Shown here: piece after piece, positions 1-9,025 of the stretch
Layout of the letters: each line of letters starts with the position of its first letter
Position numbering within the stretch: position 1 is the stretch's first letter
Source of the DNA: Novosphingobium profundi
GTDB taxonomy: Bacteria > Pseudomonadota > Alphaproteobacteria > Sphingomonadales > Sphingomonadaceae
Reading direction: 5' to 3'
Assembly: GCF_018491765.1 (NCBI RefSeq)
Contig: NZ_JABWCU010000016.1
Location: 1 to 64,000, forward strand
Length of the DNA: 64,000 nucleotides
Made by a program: the position numbers and the translations under genes
The notes under the pieces: generated by a model
Told to the model about the DNA's origin: nothing
The model's database searches: none
The model's input: only the letters and a program-made list of their open reading frames with translations

Positions 1-242
1 GCACCGCGATGGCCGGTTACGACGGCCATCGCGGCTGGCTCTATTCGATCGCGGTCGATCCTGACTGGCAGGGCCAGGGGGTGGGCAGCGCGCTCGTCAT
101 CGAGGCGCAGGCGCGCCTCAAGTCGCTGGGCTGCGGCAAGGTCAACCTACAGGTGCGCGCGGGCAACCAGACCGTTACCGCGTTCTACCGCAAGCACGGC
201 TTCGTGGTTGAAGAACGCGTGAGCATGGGCAAGCGTCTCTAG
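1..242 (+). CDS. GNAT-family acetyltransferase, YpeA-like (5' end outside window)
   Basis: Only the C-terminal ~80 residues are present; the frame is open to the left edge, so the ATG at 9 is probably internal. The visible part carries the acetyl-CoA pyrophosphate-binding loop (QGQGVGSAL) and the family's terminal strand (YRKHGFVVEERVSMGKRL). The stretch GYDGHRG followed by a V-x-P-x-x-x-G-x-G loop resembles E. coli YpeA, a GNAT protein of unknown substrate. It would transfer an acetyl group from acetyl-CoA to an amine. It converges on phoB with a 31-nt gap. The fold is secure; the substrate cannot be told from this fragment. Confidence 0.8.
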   Translation, partial: TAMAGYDGHRGWLYSIAVDPDWQGQGVGSALVIEAQARLKSLGCGKVNLQVRAGNQTVTAFYRKHGFVVEERVSMGKRL

Positions 243-273
243 GTCGAGGCGCCTTGCCCTGCCCCAGGCGCGC

Positions 274-960
274 TCAGTTCACGTCCATGGCATAGCCCGC
301 CGCACGCACGGTACGGATCGGATCGGCTTCGCCATCGCGGTTGATCGCCTTGCGCAGGCGACGGATGTGGACGTCGACGGTGCGCTCGTCGATGTCCGAG
401 TCCATGCCCCAGACCCCGTCGAGGATCTGCTGGCGCGAGACGACACGGTTGGGGCGCTCCATGAAGTAGCGCAGCAGGCGAAATTCGGTCGGACCCAGAT
501 GCAGCGGCTCGCCGCCACGGCGCACGCGGTGGCTGGTCGCGTCGAGCTCGATGTCGCCCCACACCAGCACGTTGCCGGCCAGGCTGGGGCGCGAACGGCG
601 CAGCAGCGCCTCGATCCGCGCCATCAGCTCGCGCGGCGAGAACGGCTTGGTGACATAGTCGTCCGCGCCGGTCTTGAGGCCGCGGATGCGGTCCTCCTCC
701 TCGCCGCGCGCGGTGACCATGATCACCGGGATCTGCGCGGTCTCCTTGTCCTTGCGCAGCTGGCGGCAGACCTCGATGCCGGGGATCTGGTCGAGCATCC
801 AGTCGAGCACGATGGCGTCGGGAGCCTGCTCACGCACCATCAGCAGCGCTTCCTCGCCATCGCCCGTGCTGCGCACGTCATAGCCTTCGGCGGACAGGTT
901 CCAGGTGAGCAGTTCGCACAAGGCGACATCGTCTTCGACAACAAGGACCGAGGGGTTCAT
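274..960 (-). CDS. phoB: phosphate regulon response regulator PhoB
   Basis: OmpR-class response regulator of 228 aa. The N-terminal receiver domain (about 1-120) has the acidic pair D10/D11, phospho-acceptor D53 (IVLDWML), T83 and K105 (VTKPFSPRE). The C-terminal winged helix-turn-helix (about 130-226) ends in the recognition region ERTVDVHIRRLRKAI. Phosphorylated by PhoR under phosphate limitation, it should bind TGTCA-type direct repeats such as those at 5903-5929. It is last in the phoR-porin-pstSCAB-phoU-phoB run, 42 nt after phoU. Length and context fit PhoB rather than another OmpR paralogue. Confidence 0.95.
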   Translation of the reverse strand: MNPSVLVVEDDVALCELLTWNLSAEGYDVRSTGDGEEALLMVREQAPDAIVLDWMLDQIPGIEVCRQLRKDKETAQIPVIMVTARGEEEDRIRGLKTGADDYVTKPFSPRELMARIEALLRRSRPSLAGNVLVWGDIELDATSHRVRRGGEPLHLGPTEFRLLRYFMERPNRVVSRQQILDGVWGMDSDIDERTVDVHIRRLRKAINRDGEADPIRTVRAAGYAMDVN

Positions 961-1002
961 CGCAGCTTCCTTGATGGTTTCGGGGCGTTACGGCGAGGCG
1001 GA

Positions 1003-1698
1003 TCAGACCGCGTCGCTGGTGTCGTCGGTCTGGCTGTCGCGCTCGGTGCAGTACTCGCCGGTGGCGGCGTAGTAGACCATCTCGGCGACGTTGGTGGCGT
1101 GGTCGCCAATGCGTTCCAGGTTGCGCGCGATGAACAGCATCTGCGCGGCCACGGTGATGGTGGAGGGGTTCTCCATCATGTGCGTGAGCAGCGAGCGGAA
1201 CAGCGTGTTGTAGAAATGGTCGAGCTTGGCGTCGCGGCGGATCACCTCGACGGCGAGCTGCGCATCGCGTGAGCCGTAGGCGTTGAGCACGTCGCGCACC
1301 ATGCCTTCGGCGATCTCGGCCATCGTGGGCACCAGCGTCACCGGCTCGATCCGCGAGGCACGGTCGAGCGCGTCAACGCGCTTGGCGATGTTCTTGGCGT
1401 AGTCGCCGATACGCTCGATCACGCCCGAGATCTTGAGCGCGGCGATCACGTCGCGCAAGTCGTCGGCCATGGGAGCCCTGAGCGCGATGGTGCGCACCGC
1501 GAGCCTGTCGACCTCGGCCTCGAGCGCGTCGAGGCGCGCGTCGTTGGCGACGACTTCGGCGGCGAGCACGTCGTCGTGCTCGGTCAGCGCCTTGATCGCG
1601 TCGCGGATCGCCACTTCGGCGAGGCCGCCCATTTCGGCCACGAGGCCGCGCAGCTGACCGATCTCGGAATCGAATGCCTTGACGGTATGATCAACCAT
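1003..1698 (-). CDS. phoU: phosphate signalling accessory protein PhoU
   Basis: A 231-aa, all-helical protein with the two tandem three-helix PhoU repeats. The second carries the typical segments (MFIARNLERIGDHATNVAEM) with the E/D-rich metal-binding faces; the first repeat has the matching SGVIERIGDYAKNIAKR. PhoU links the state of the PstSCAB transporter to PhoR and keeps the Pho response off when phosphate is plentiful. It lies between pstB (57 nt upstream) and phoB, the usual position. The ATG at 1698 starts the recognisable N-terminus (MVDHTVKAFDSEI). Confidence 0.95.
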   Translation of the reverse strand: MVDHTVKAFDSEIGQLRGLVAEMGGLAEVAIRDAIKALTEHDDVLAAEVVANDARLDALEAEVDRLAVRTIALRAPMADDLRDVIAALKISGVIERIGDYAKNIAKRVDALDRASRIEPVTLVPTMAEIAEGMVRDVLNAYGSRDAQLAVEVIRRDAKLDHFYNTLFRSLLTHMMENPSTITVAAQMLFIARNLERIGDHATNVAEMVYYAATGEYCTERDSQTDDTSDAV

Positions 1699-1754
1699 AC
1701 GAAAGTCCCTGTATGTCCCCCGGTCCCGTGCTCGGGCCGGCGACGCTTATGCAA

Positions 1755-2516
1755 TCAGCCGTAGCGGCCGGTAATGTAGTCCTTGGTGCGGTCCTCGCGC
1801 GGCGTGGTGAAGACCTGGCTGGTCTCGCCGTATTCCACCAGGTTGCCGAGGTGGAAGAACGCGGTGCGCTGCGACACGCGGGCCGCCTGCTGCATCGAGT
1901 GGGTCACGATGACGATGGCGTAGGAATTCTTCAGCTCGTCGATCAGTTCCTCGATACGCGCGGTGGCGATCGGGTCGAGCGCGGAGCACGGCTCGTCCAT
2001 CAGGATAACCTCGGGGCTGACCGCGATCGCGCGCGCGATGCACAGGCGTTGCTGCTGGCCGCCCGAGAGCGCGGTGCCCGCATCGCTCAGGCGATCCTTG
2101 ACCTCGTCCCACAGGCCCGCCTTGGTCAGCGCACGCTCGACGATCTCGTCCATTTGCGCCTTGCCCTGGGCCAGGCCGTGGATGCGCGGCCCATAGGCGA
2201 TGTTCTCGTAGATCGACTTGGGGAACGGGTTGGGTTTCTGGAACACCATCCCCACCCGCGCGCGCAGCGCCACGGGGTCCATCGAAGCGGCGTAGATGTC
2301 CTCGCCGTCGAGCAGGATCTCGCCGGTAACTTTCGCGCCGGCAATGGTGTCGTTCATGCGGTTCAGCGAACGCAGGAAGGTCGACTTGCCGCAGCCCGAG
2401 GGGCCGATGAAGGCGGTGACGATGCCGTTGTCGATGTCGATCGAGACGTTGTCGATCGCCTTCTTCTCGCCGTAGTAGACGTCGACGTTGCGGGCAATAA
2501 GCTTGGGTTCGGTCAT
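1755..2516 (-). CDS. pstB: phosphate ABC transporter ATP-binding protein PstB
   Basis: ABC ATPase of 253 aa that powers phosphate import through PstA/PstC at the inner membrane. Visible motifs in order: Walker A GPSGCGKST, ABC signature LSGGQQQRLCIARAI, Walker B VILMDEPCSALDP, and switch histidine in IVIVTHSM. A longer reading from 2561 exists, but its first 15 codons are the antisense-frame tail of pstA. The ATG at 2516 has an AGGA just upstream and lies 4 nt after the pstA stop, so I take it as the start. Translation is likely coupled to pstA. Confidence 0.95.
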   Translation of the reverse strand: MTEPKLIARNVDVYYGEKKAIDNVSIDIDNGIVTAFIGPSGCGKSTFLRSLNRMNDTIAGAKVTGEILLDGEDIYAASMDPVALRARVGMVFQKPNPFPKSIYENIAYGPRIHGLAQGKAQMDEIVERALTKAGLWDEVKDRLSDAGTALSGGQQQRLCIARAIAVSPEVILMDEPCSALDPIATARIEELIDELKNSYAIVIVTHSMQQAARVSQRTAFFHLGNLVEYGETSQVFTTPREDRTKDYITGRYG

Positions 2517-2520
2517 AATC

Positions 2521-3408
2521 CTACCAGCGGACCTCGAATTTGTTTCGAAGGTATATGGCAAGGCCGTTCATCGCCAGCAGGAAGACCAAGAGGACGATGA
2601 TGGCGGCCGAGGTGTTCTGGACAAAGCCCTTGTCGATCTCGTCCGACCACAGGAAAATCTGCATCGGAAGCACGCTCGAGGGGTCGGTGATGCCGCCCGG
2701 AGGGGTGGCGACGAAGGCACGCATGCCGATCATCAGCAGCGGCGCGGTTTCACCCAACGCGCGGGCCATGCCGATGATCGTGCCGGTCAGGATGCCCGGA
2801 AGCGCGAGCGGCAGCACGTGGTGGAAAGTTGTCTGCACCTTGCTCGCGCCGATCCCGTAGGCGGCTTCGCGGATCGAAGGCGGGACTGCCTTGATCGCGT
2901 TGCGCCCCGAAATGACGATCACGGGCATCGTCATCAGCGCCAGCGTCAACCCGCCGACCACCGGCGAGGAACGCGGCAGGTGCAGCGTGTTGATGAAGAC
3001 CGCGAGGCCGAGCAGACCGAAGATGATCGAGGGCACCGCCGCGAGGTTGTTGATCGAGACCTCGACAAGGTCGATCCACTTGTTCTTTGGTGCGAATTCC
3101 TCGAGGTAGATCGCAGCCAGTACGCCCATCGGGAAGGCCAGCACGAGCGTGACGAACATGGTCAGGAGCGAGCCCTTGGCCGCGCCCCACACGCCCGCCA
3201 TGTCCGGACTGGTCGAGTCCGAACCGGTCAGGAACGACCAGTCGAGACCGCCCAGGCCGTTCTTGAGCATGATCACGAGGAGCAGCACCAGGAAGGCCAT
3301 CGAAAGCACGATCGCGCCCAGGCCCAGCGCCTTGAACCGGCGTTCGGAGGCGTGGCGCCTGGCGAGGCGCCGGCGCGCCTCGGGCGTCTGCCATTGGGGA
3401 TTACTCAT
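2521..3408 (-). CDS. pstA: phosphate ABC transporter permease PstA
   Basis: Inner-membrane permease of 295 aa with about six transmembrane helices. The cytoplasmic coupling loop for PstB lies around REAAYGIGASKVQTTFHHVL, followed by GTIIGMARALGETAPLL. The basic N-terminal tail (RRRLARRHASERR) precedes the first helix. Its ATG overlaps the pstC stop region by 8 nt, indicating translational coupling. Together with PstC it forms the phosphate channel of the high-affinity Pst system. Confidence 0.94.
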   Translation of the reverse strand: MSNPQWQTPEARRRLARRHASERRFKALGLGAIVLSMAFLVLLLVIMLKNGLGGLDWSFLTGSDSTSPDMAGVWGAAKGSLLTMFVTLVLAFPMGVLAAIYLEEFAPKNKWIDLVEVSINNLAAVPSIIFGLLGLAVFINTLHLPRSSPVVGGLTLALMTMPVIVISGRNAIKAVPPSIREAAYGIGASKVQTTFHHVLPLALPGILTGTIIGMARALGETAPLLMIGMRAFVATPPGGITDPSSVLPMQIFLWSDEIDKGFVQNTSAAIIVLLVFLLAMNGLAIYLRNKFEVRW

Positions 3409-4774
3409 AAGCTTCCCGGAACCGCTTCACCACGCGCAGCGCGATGATGTTAAGGACGAGGGTGACGATGAACAGGATCAGGCCCAGCGCGAAGGCCGAA
3501 AGGGTCTTGGGGCTGTTGAACTCCTGGTCGCCCGTCAGCAACTGGACGATCTGGAAGGTGACCGTGGTCATCGAAGCGAAGGGATTCGCCGAAAGATTGG
3601 CGGCGGCACCCGCGGCCATGACGACGATCATGGTCTCGCCGATGGCGCGGCTGATCGCCAGCATGACGCCCGCGACGATGCCGGGAAGCGCGGCGGGCAG
3701 CAGCACCTTCTTGATCGTCTCCGAACGCGTGGCGCCCAATGCCAGCGAACCGTCGCTCATCGCGCGCGGCACGGCGGCAAGCGCGTCGTCGGCCATCGAG
3801 GAGACGAAGGGAATGATCATCACGCCCATCACCAGCCCTGCGGCCAGCGCGCTCTCGGTCGAGGGGTTCTGCATGCCGATCGAGGCGGCGAAGTCGCGCA
3901 CCAGCGGGGCGACGGTCAGCGCGGCGAAGTAGCCGTAGACGACGGTCGGGATGCCCGCGAGGATCTCGAGGATGGGCTTCAGCCACTTGCGCATCGAACG
4001 CGAGGCGTATTGCGTGAGGTAGACCGCGCTCATCAGGCCGAGCGGGATCGCCACCAGCATGGCGATGATCGCGCCGATGTAGATCGTGCCCCAGAACAGC
4101 GGCACCGCGCCGAAGTTCTCGGCGATGTCGGCGCCGCGCGCGTTGCCCGGCGACCAATGGGTGCCGGTCAGGAAGGCGATCGGCGAGACGTCCTTGAAGA
4201 ACAGCCCGGCCTCGAACACCAGCGAGGCGACGATGCCGAAGGTGGTCAGGATCGCGATCAGCGAAGCGAGCAGCAGCACGCCCATGACCGCGCGTTCGAC
4301 CTGGGTGCGCGCCTCGAAGCGCGCCCGGATACGGGTGAAGCCGTAGGCACCGCCCGCGAAGGCGACGATCGCGACCAGCAGCGCGCCGATCAGCGAGAAG
4401 CGCGTGACGATCGCGCGCAAGGGCGCTGCGAGCGCCTGCGACTGCGCGTTGAACACCGAGGCGCCCGGGTCGTTGGCAAGCATGTGCGCCTCGGCCAGGA
4501 TGGCGCTGCGGTGCATGGCATCGGCCGGCAGCGTGGCTGCGACCGGATCGGCCATCAGCGCGCCCTCGACGAGGCCGGGCTGGATCGCCGACCACGCCGT
4601 CCAGACGACCAGCGCCGGGACCACGATCCACAGCGCCAGGTGCCAGCCATGATAGGTGGGCATCGAATGCATCGAGCCGCGCCCGTCGTAGAGGAGGCGC
4701 GCACGCCCCCTCCCCACGAACCAGCCGACGAGGCCGAGGCCCACCACGGCCAGGAGGATTCCTGTCAAGATCAT
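3401..4774 (-). CDS. pstC: phosphate ABC transporter permease PstC (long N-terminal form)
   Basis: Permease of 457 aa, longer than the ~320-aa enterobacterial PstC. About 150 N-terminal residues carry extra helices (MILTGILLAVVGLGLVGWFV and a second near 45-65) and a soluble stretch before the canonical core. The core has the ABC-permease loop around DGSLALGATRSETIKKVLLP and the GETMIVVMAAG helix. The extended form is common in alphaproteobacteria. It partners PstA in the phosphate channel. It sits 31 nt after pstS and overlaps pstA. Confidence 0.94.
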   Translation of the reverse strand: MILTGILLAVVGLGLVGWFVGRGRARLLYDGRGSMHSMPTYHGWHLALWIVVPALVVWTAWSAIQPGLVEGALMADPVAATLPADAMHRSAILAEAHMLANDPGASVFNAQSQALAAPLRAIVTRFSLIGALLVAIVAFAGGAYGFTRIRARFEARTQVERAVMGVLLLASLIAILTTFGIVASLVFEAGLFFKDVSPIAFLTGTHWSPGNARGADIAENFGAVPLFWGTIYIGAIIAMLVAIPLGLMSAVYLTQYASRSMRKWLKPILEILAGIPTVVYGYFAALTVAPLVRDFAASIGMQNPSTESALAAGLVMGVMIIPFVSSMADDALAAVPRAMSDGSLALGATRSETIKKVLLPAALPGIVAGVMLAISRAIGETMIVVMAAGAAANLSANPFASMTTVTFQIVQLLTGDQEFNSPKTLSAFALGLILFIVTLVLNIIALRVVKRFREAYE

Positions 4775-4805
4775 GGCCGAAAAGCCGGTCCTTCCTGGTT
4801 GGGAT

Positions 4806-5852
4806 TTACTTCAGGACGCTCGGGTCGAGCAGCGTGCCTTCGGCGATGATCTTGGCGTTCTTGGCGCGCACGTCATCAGGCGAGATCACCATGCCCTTCT
4901 TCTGGAGAAGGCCGTCGGGACCCCAGAGCTTGGGCCAGGCGTCGACATAGGCCTTGAGGCCCTTGACCGGCGCCATGTGCTGCTTCTTCACGTAGATGTA
5001 GAGCGGACGCGCGCCCGGGTAGGAGAAGTCCGAGATCGAGGCGTAGGTCGGCGTCACGTCGGACATCGGAATGCCCTTGAGCGTGTCGGGGTTCTCTTCG
5101 AGGAAGGAGAAGCCGAAGATGCCGATTGCCTTGGAATTTTGCGAGATCTTCTGAACGATCAGGTTGTCGTTCTCGCCCGCGTCAACATAAGGACCATCCT
5201 CGCGGATGTCGTGGCAGGCCGCCTCGTACTTGTCCTTGTCGCTGTCCTTGAGCGCGACCATCGCCGGATCGGTCTTGCAGCCGGCCTCGAGGATGAGTTC
5301 CTTGAGCGCGTCGCGCGTGCCCGAGGTCGAAGGCGGGCCGTAGACGAGGATCGGCATGTCGGGCAGCGCCGGGTTGACGTCCTTCCAGGTCTTGGCGGTA
5401 TTCGGCTTGCCGAACGGATTGGCGGCGAGCGCCTTGTAGATGTCGACCGGGGTCAGCTTCATGCCCGGGCCGTTCTTGCCTTCGGCGAAGGCGATGCCGT
5501 CGATGCCGACCTGGATTTCCATGATCTGGGTGACGCCGTTGGCCTTGCAGGTCTCGTATTCCGACTTCTTCATCCGGCGCGAGGCGTCCTCGACATCGGG
5601 GTAGTCGAAGCCGACGCCCTGGCAGAACAGCTCCATGCCCGCGCCGGTACCGGTCGATTCGATGACCGGCGACTTGCTGCCGGTGCTGCGCGCGAAGTCT
5701 TCGGCAACTGCGGTCGCGAAGGGATAGACGGTCGAGGAACCGACGGCCGTCACATAGTCGCGGGCGCCCGAAGCGCCGCCACCCGAACCACCGCAGGCAC
5801 TGAGCGCGAGCACCGAGGCTGCGGCAAGGACGAGAGAACTGATCGATCGCAT
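4806..5852 (-). CDS. pstS: phosphate-binding lipoprotein/periplasmic protein PstS
   Basis: Phosphate-binding component of the Pst importer, 348 aa. The N-terminus is a signal peptide ending in a lipobox (LALSAC, cysteine about residue 20) followed by a glycine-rich linker, so it is predicted to be lipid-anchored. The PstS fold is supported by AVGSSTVYPFATAVAEDF near the mature N-terminus and PPSTSGTRDALKELIL in the phosphate pocket. It heads the pstSCAB-phoU-phoB unit and has a three-unit PhoB box about 50 nt upstream of the ATG at 5852. Confidence 0.95.
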   Translation of the reverse strand: MRSISSLVLAAASVLALSACGGSGGGASGARDYVTAVGSSTVYPFATAVAEDFARSTGSKSPVIESTGTGAGMELFCQGVGFDYPDVEDASRRMKKSEYETCKANGVTQIMEIQVGIDGIAFAEGKNGPGMKLTPVDIYKALAANPFGKPNTAKTWKDVNPALPDMPILVYGPPSTSGTRDALKELILEAGCKTDPAMVALKDSDKDKYEAACHDIREDGPYVDAGENDNLIVQKISQNSKAIGIFGFSFLEENPDTLKGIPMSDVTPTYASISDFSYPGARPLYIYVKKQHMAPVKGLKAYVDAWPKLWGPDGLLQKKGMVISPDDVRAKNAKIIAEGTLLDPSVLK

Positions 5853-5902
5853 GAAGATATCCCTTGGTCTGGACTTCCGGAACCGCCCCTATTGGTCTTG
5901 AA

Positions 5903-5929
5903 TGACACTTCCATGACAAAAGTGTGACA
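5903..5929 (-). promoter_or_regulatory. PhoB box upstream of pstS (three 11-nt units)
   Basis: Read on the minus strand, TGTCA occurs at 5929-5925, 5918-5914 and 5907-5903, exactly 11 nt apart and separated by A/T-richer six-base spacers. This is the repeat architecture of PhoB boxes (direct repeats on an 11-nt pitch). It lies 51-77 nt before the pstS start codon, in the right orientation. The rest of the 239-nt gap between the porin and pstS holds nothing else I can support. Confidence 0.85.
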
Positions 5930-6091
5930 TTCTTCCCGGGATGCCGGATCGTGTCGTTTGGTGACAGTCGGTATTTGGTCTTCCGCGCGCGGTGCAGGGC
6001 CCGAATTCAGGCACCTGCGCCGCAGGCAGGCTCTAGGGCCTGACCCAGTGCGATGCAAGCCGCGCGCGCGGGACGCGGCCGGCATCGGCGC

Positions 6092-7540
6092 TCAGAAGTC
6101 GATTTGTGCGCGCATCGCGATGACGTCGACTCCGTAGTCGCGGCTGCCCGACGCGGTGGCGTAATAGGCATCCGTATAATCGAGGTGCGCGTAGTTGAGC
6201 ATCAGGCGGGTGTAATCGGTCTGGGTCCAGATGATCGAGGCTTCGTAGCCCTTCTGGATGCCGCCGACGATCCCCGCGTCGGTGAGGTCGAGGTAGTCGT
6301 AGCGCGCATTGAGCTGGATCGCGCCGATGCCGCCCTCGCCCACCGGGTGCGCCGGCTTCACCCGGTCGAACACGCCATGCTTGTAGCCGCGCGTATCGCC
6401 CCTGGTGAGGAAGTAGCCGACTTCGAACGACCCGCCGAAGAAGGTCGGGTTGGCAAGATCGCCGGGCCGCACGACATGCTGCCAGTAGGCTTCACCGCTG
6501 GCGTGGAAGCGCCCGGCGATCACCGCGCTCTCCAGCCCGATGCCCTGCTCCGCGGTGGCGGAGATAAGGCCGGTGTTGAGGTAGCGCGTGCTGGTGAAAT
6601 GCTCGAAGGGGCGCTGGCGATACCGCACGGTCGCATCGTCGCCCGCCAGCCCGGCGTAGTGGTACGAGGCGCCCAGGTGCAACTGGGTCGAGCCGATCTT
6701 GGGCGCATAGACCACGCGCGTGTCGAGGCTGTAGTTCTTGTTGGTCAGGTCCTCGGCGTTGTCCGAAAAGACGCCGCCCTGGAGCAGCAGCGCGCCGGTC
6801 GCGTACTGCGCCGAAAGGCCGAGGCGACGCTCGAAGTTGAAGGCATCGGTGAAGGCCGCGCGCTCGAGGAACGAGGTGTTGAGGCTGCTCGAGATTTCCT
6901 CAAGCCCCTGGAAGTTGTTGTGCTGGCCCGCGATGATCTCGAGGCCCTTGTCCTCGTAGCTGATGTAGGCGTCGGTCAGGTCCTGCGCGGCGGGCGCGAA
7001 ATCGTACTCGAACTTGTATCCAAAGCCGCCGGGGATGCTCCCCTGAACACGCAGGCGCGCGCGGCGGATCTCGCTACCGATCCCGTCGCTCGGCCCCGCG
7101 CTGTCGGGCGCGCTGATGTAGCCGGCGTCGAGATTGAGGCGACCGCCCAGCTTGAACGACCAGCCGTCCTTGGTCTTGAATTCGGGTGCGCCCTTCCAGG
7201 CGATCTGGGTTTCCTGCGCCTTGGCGCTGCTGGCCTGGGCCGCGCTGGCGACCTGGGTCGCCGACTGCGCGGCCGCGCTGGCGCTCTGCGCCGTGACGGT
7301 GGCACTCTGCGCCACCGTGCTGGCCTGGGCGGCGTCGGCCTTGGTCTGCTCGAGTTCACCCTCGAGCTGATCGATGCGCTGTGCCATGCGGGCGATCTGG
7401 GCGCGCATTTCGGCAAGCTCCTGCGCGGTTGCGCTGGGCTGCGCGGCCGAGCCGGAACCGGCGGCGAACGCCTCCACCGGCGCACCACCGGCCAGGACGA
7501 GCGCGATCGCGCCCGTGGAAATACCAAGAATGGAACGCAC
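6092..7540 (-). CDS. phosphate-selective porin, OprP/OprO family
   Basis: Outer-membrane porin of 482 aa. A signal peptide (cut near APVEAFAAG) is followed by a helical, probably trimeric coiled-coil region (about 35-110: QELAEMRAQIARMAQRIDQL, then Ala/Ser/Gln heptads). After that comes a beta-barrel of the porin O/P family beginning at SFKLGGRLNLDAGY and ending in aromatic DVIAMRAQIDF. It should let orthophosphate or polyphosphate through the outer membrane. It lies inside the pho/pst locus between phoR and pstS and has PhoB-like repeats upstream, which supports the phosphate assignment over a generic porin. Confidence 0.88.
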   Translation of the reverse strand: MRSILGISTGAIALVLAGGAPVEAFAAGSGSAAQPSATAQELAEMRAQIARMAQRIDQLEGELEQTKADAAQASTVAQSATVTAQSASAAAQSATQVASAAQASSAKAQETQIAWKGAPEFKTKDGWSFKLGGRLNLDAGYISAPDSAGPSDGIGSEIRRARLRVQGSIPGGFGYKFEYDFAPAAQDLTDAYISYEDKGLEIIAGQHNNFQGLEEISSSLNTSFLERAAFTDAFNFERRLGLSAQYATGALLLQGGVFSDNAEDLTNKNYSLDTRVVYAPKIGSTQLHLGASYHYAGLAGDDATVRYRQRPFEHFTSTRYLNTGLISATAEQGIGLESAVIAGRFHASGEAYWQHVVRPGDLANPTFFGGSFEVGYFLTRGDTRGYKHGVFDRVKPAHPVGEGGIGAIQLNARYDYLDLTDAGIVGGIQKGYEASIIWTQTDYTRLMLNYAHLDYTDAYYATASGSRDYGVDVIAMRAQIDF

Positions 7541-7588
7541 CCGAGACCCCTTTTCTTACGTCGTCGTGTCTGTCGGGCGACGCCAATA

Positions 7589-7626
7589 TGACCACTGAAT
7601 GTCACTTTGATGACACCAAGCAGACA
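7589..7626 (-). promoter_or_regulatory. degenerate PhoB box upstream of the porin
   Basis: On the minus strand four pentamers follow one another at an exact 11-nt pitch: TGTCT (7626-7622), TGTCA (7615-7611), TGACA (7604-7600) and GGTCA (7593-7589). One unit is perfect and three deviate by one base. The position, 49-86 nt before the porin ATG, and the 11-nt periodicity match a PhoB-controlled promoter. It occupies the 149-nt gap between phoR and the porin. Confidence 0.65.
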
Positions 7627-7689
7627 CAATTGGCGTGGAAGCCTTCCGGGCGCGAAAACGATCGAACAAGTCTCTGTTGCGCGTACGCT

Positions 7690-8751
7690 TTATTGATCGC
7701 GCAGCGGCAGCATCAGCGAAGCGGTGGTGCCCTTGCCGGGGCGGCTCTCGATGTCGAATCGCCCGCGGTGGCGCTCCACGATGTGCTTGACGATGGAAAG
7801 TCCAAGACCCGTTCCGCCCGCAGCCCGGCTGCGGCTGTTGCTGGCCCGGTAGAAGCGCTCGGTGACGCGCGGCAGGTGCTCGGGTGCGATCCCCTCGCCT
7901 TCGTCGCGCACCATGACCAGCAGCCAGCCGGTGCTCGCGGCCTCGACCGAAACGTGGACCGGACCGCCGGGCTGACCGTACTTGAGCGCGTTGTCGATAA
8001 GGTTGCGCAGGACCTGCAGGAGTTGGCCCCGGTCGCCCGCAACCACCGCACTTTCGCAATTGGTCACCAGCTCGACGTGCGCGCTGTCGCGGAATTCCCC
8101 GGTCAGCTCGCGCGCAAGATGCACCACGTCGACCGATTCGGACGGCGCCTCGTGCTTGACCGCCTCGATCCGCGACAGCGACATGAGGTCGGAAATGAGC
8201 GCCTGCATGCGCTGTGCCTCGTGGCGGATGGTGCCCAGGAACCGCTCGCGCAGTTCCTCGTTGCTCCCCGCCTTGGGGTTCATCAGCGTCTCGACGTAAC
8301 CGATCACGTTGGCCAGCGGCGTGCGCAGTTCATGGCTGGCGTTGGCGACGAAATCGGCGTGCGACTTGGCAACGCTCACCCTTTCGGAGAGATCGTAGAG
8401 GCTGACGATGCGGTCGGTCCCGTTCACGACCTTGCAGTCCACCTCCCACACGCTGCCCCCGGTCGAGAGGCCGGGGATGCGCGCGGTGCCGCCACTTTCG
8501 CTCAGGATCGCGGCGACGGCCTTGGGATCGCGGATGGCGATGCGCACGTCCTGACCCACGATATGGGCGCCCAGCAGGGATTTCGCCGCGGCATTGGCAA
8601 AGCGCACCTGCCCGCGCGCGACCATCAGCGCCGGGGTCTGCAGATGTTCCAGAAGATCGACACCCTCGATGACCATTCGTGCGCGTGCTCCGCTTTCGAC
8701 CGGCGGCTCGACGAAAATGCCCTCCCCCGGATAATTCCATTCATCCTTCAT
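7690..8751 (-). CDS. phoR: phosphate regulon sensor kinase PhoR, no membrane segment
   Basis: Histidine kinase of 353 aa that phosphorylates PhoB. A PAS-like domain (about 30-120) precedes the HisKA dimerisation helix with phospho-acceptor H140 (SHELRTPL). The HATPase domain follows with N-box NLIDNALKYG, G1 DEGEGIAPEHL and G2 GGTGLGLSIV. A TTG at 8775 would give 8 more residues; the ATG at 8751 is preferred and has AGGG-type purines upstream. I see no hydrophobic N-terminal helix, unlike E. coli PhoR, so sensing probably depends on contact with PhoU/Pst. It is first in the pho/pst run; the 274 nt between it and zwf hold no feature I can name beyond the zwf RBS. Confidence 0.92.
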   Translation of the reverse strand: MKDEWNYPGEGIFVEPPVESGARARMVIEGVDLLEHLQTPALMVARGQVRFANAAAKSLLGAHIVGQDVRIAIRDPKAVAAILSESGGTARIPGLSTGGSVWEVDCKVVNGTDRIVSLYDLSERVSVAKSHADFVANASHELRTPLANVIGYVETLMNPKAGSNEELRERFLGTIRHEAQRMQALISDLMSLSRIEAVKHEAPSESVDVVHLARELTGEFRDSAHVELVTNCESAVVAGDRGQLLQVLRNLIDNALKYGQPGGPVHVSVEAASTGWLLVMVRDEGEGIAPEHLPRVTERFYRASNSRSRAAGGTGLGLSIVKHIVERHRGRFDIESRPGKGTTASLMLPLRDQ

Positions 8752-9025
8752 GCGCCCTGCCCTTGCATTCGGCAAGTAGACCTAGCCCGCCTGCAAGACA
8801 GTCCTGTTGCACCCCGCGAACACCGCCTTTCCCGCCAGAGGTGCGCCCCTGCACGAGTTGCCCGAACGCCGCGCGCAGGGGTAGCCGAGGCGCGTTCAAA
8901 ACGGACCATCGACCTAGCGGACCAGATAGACCCTTGATATGCTGCACCCGCGTGGTCCAAAGGGGCACCTCGAAGATTCACGAAGGCCGGGAGGAGGAGC
9001 CCGGCCATCAGGTGGAAAGGCTTAC

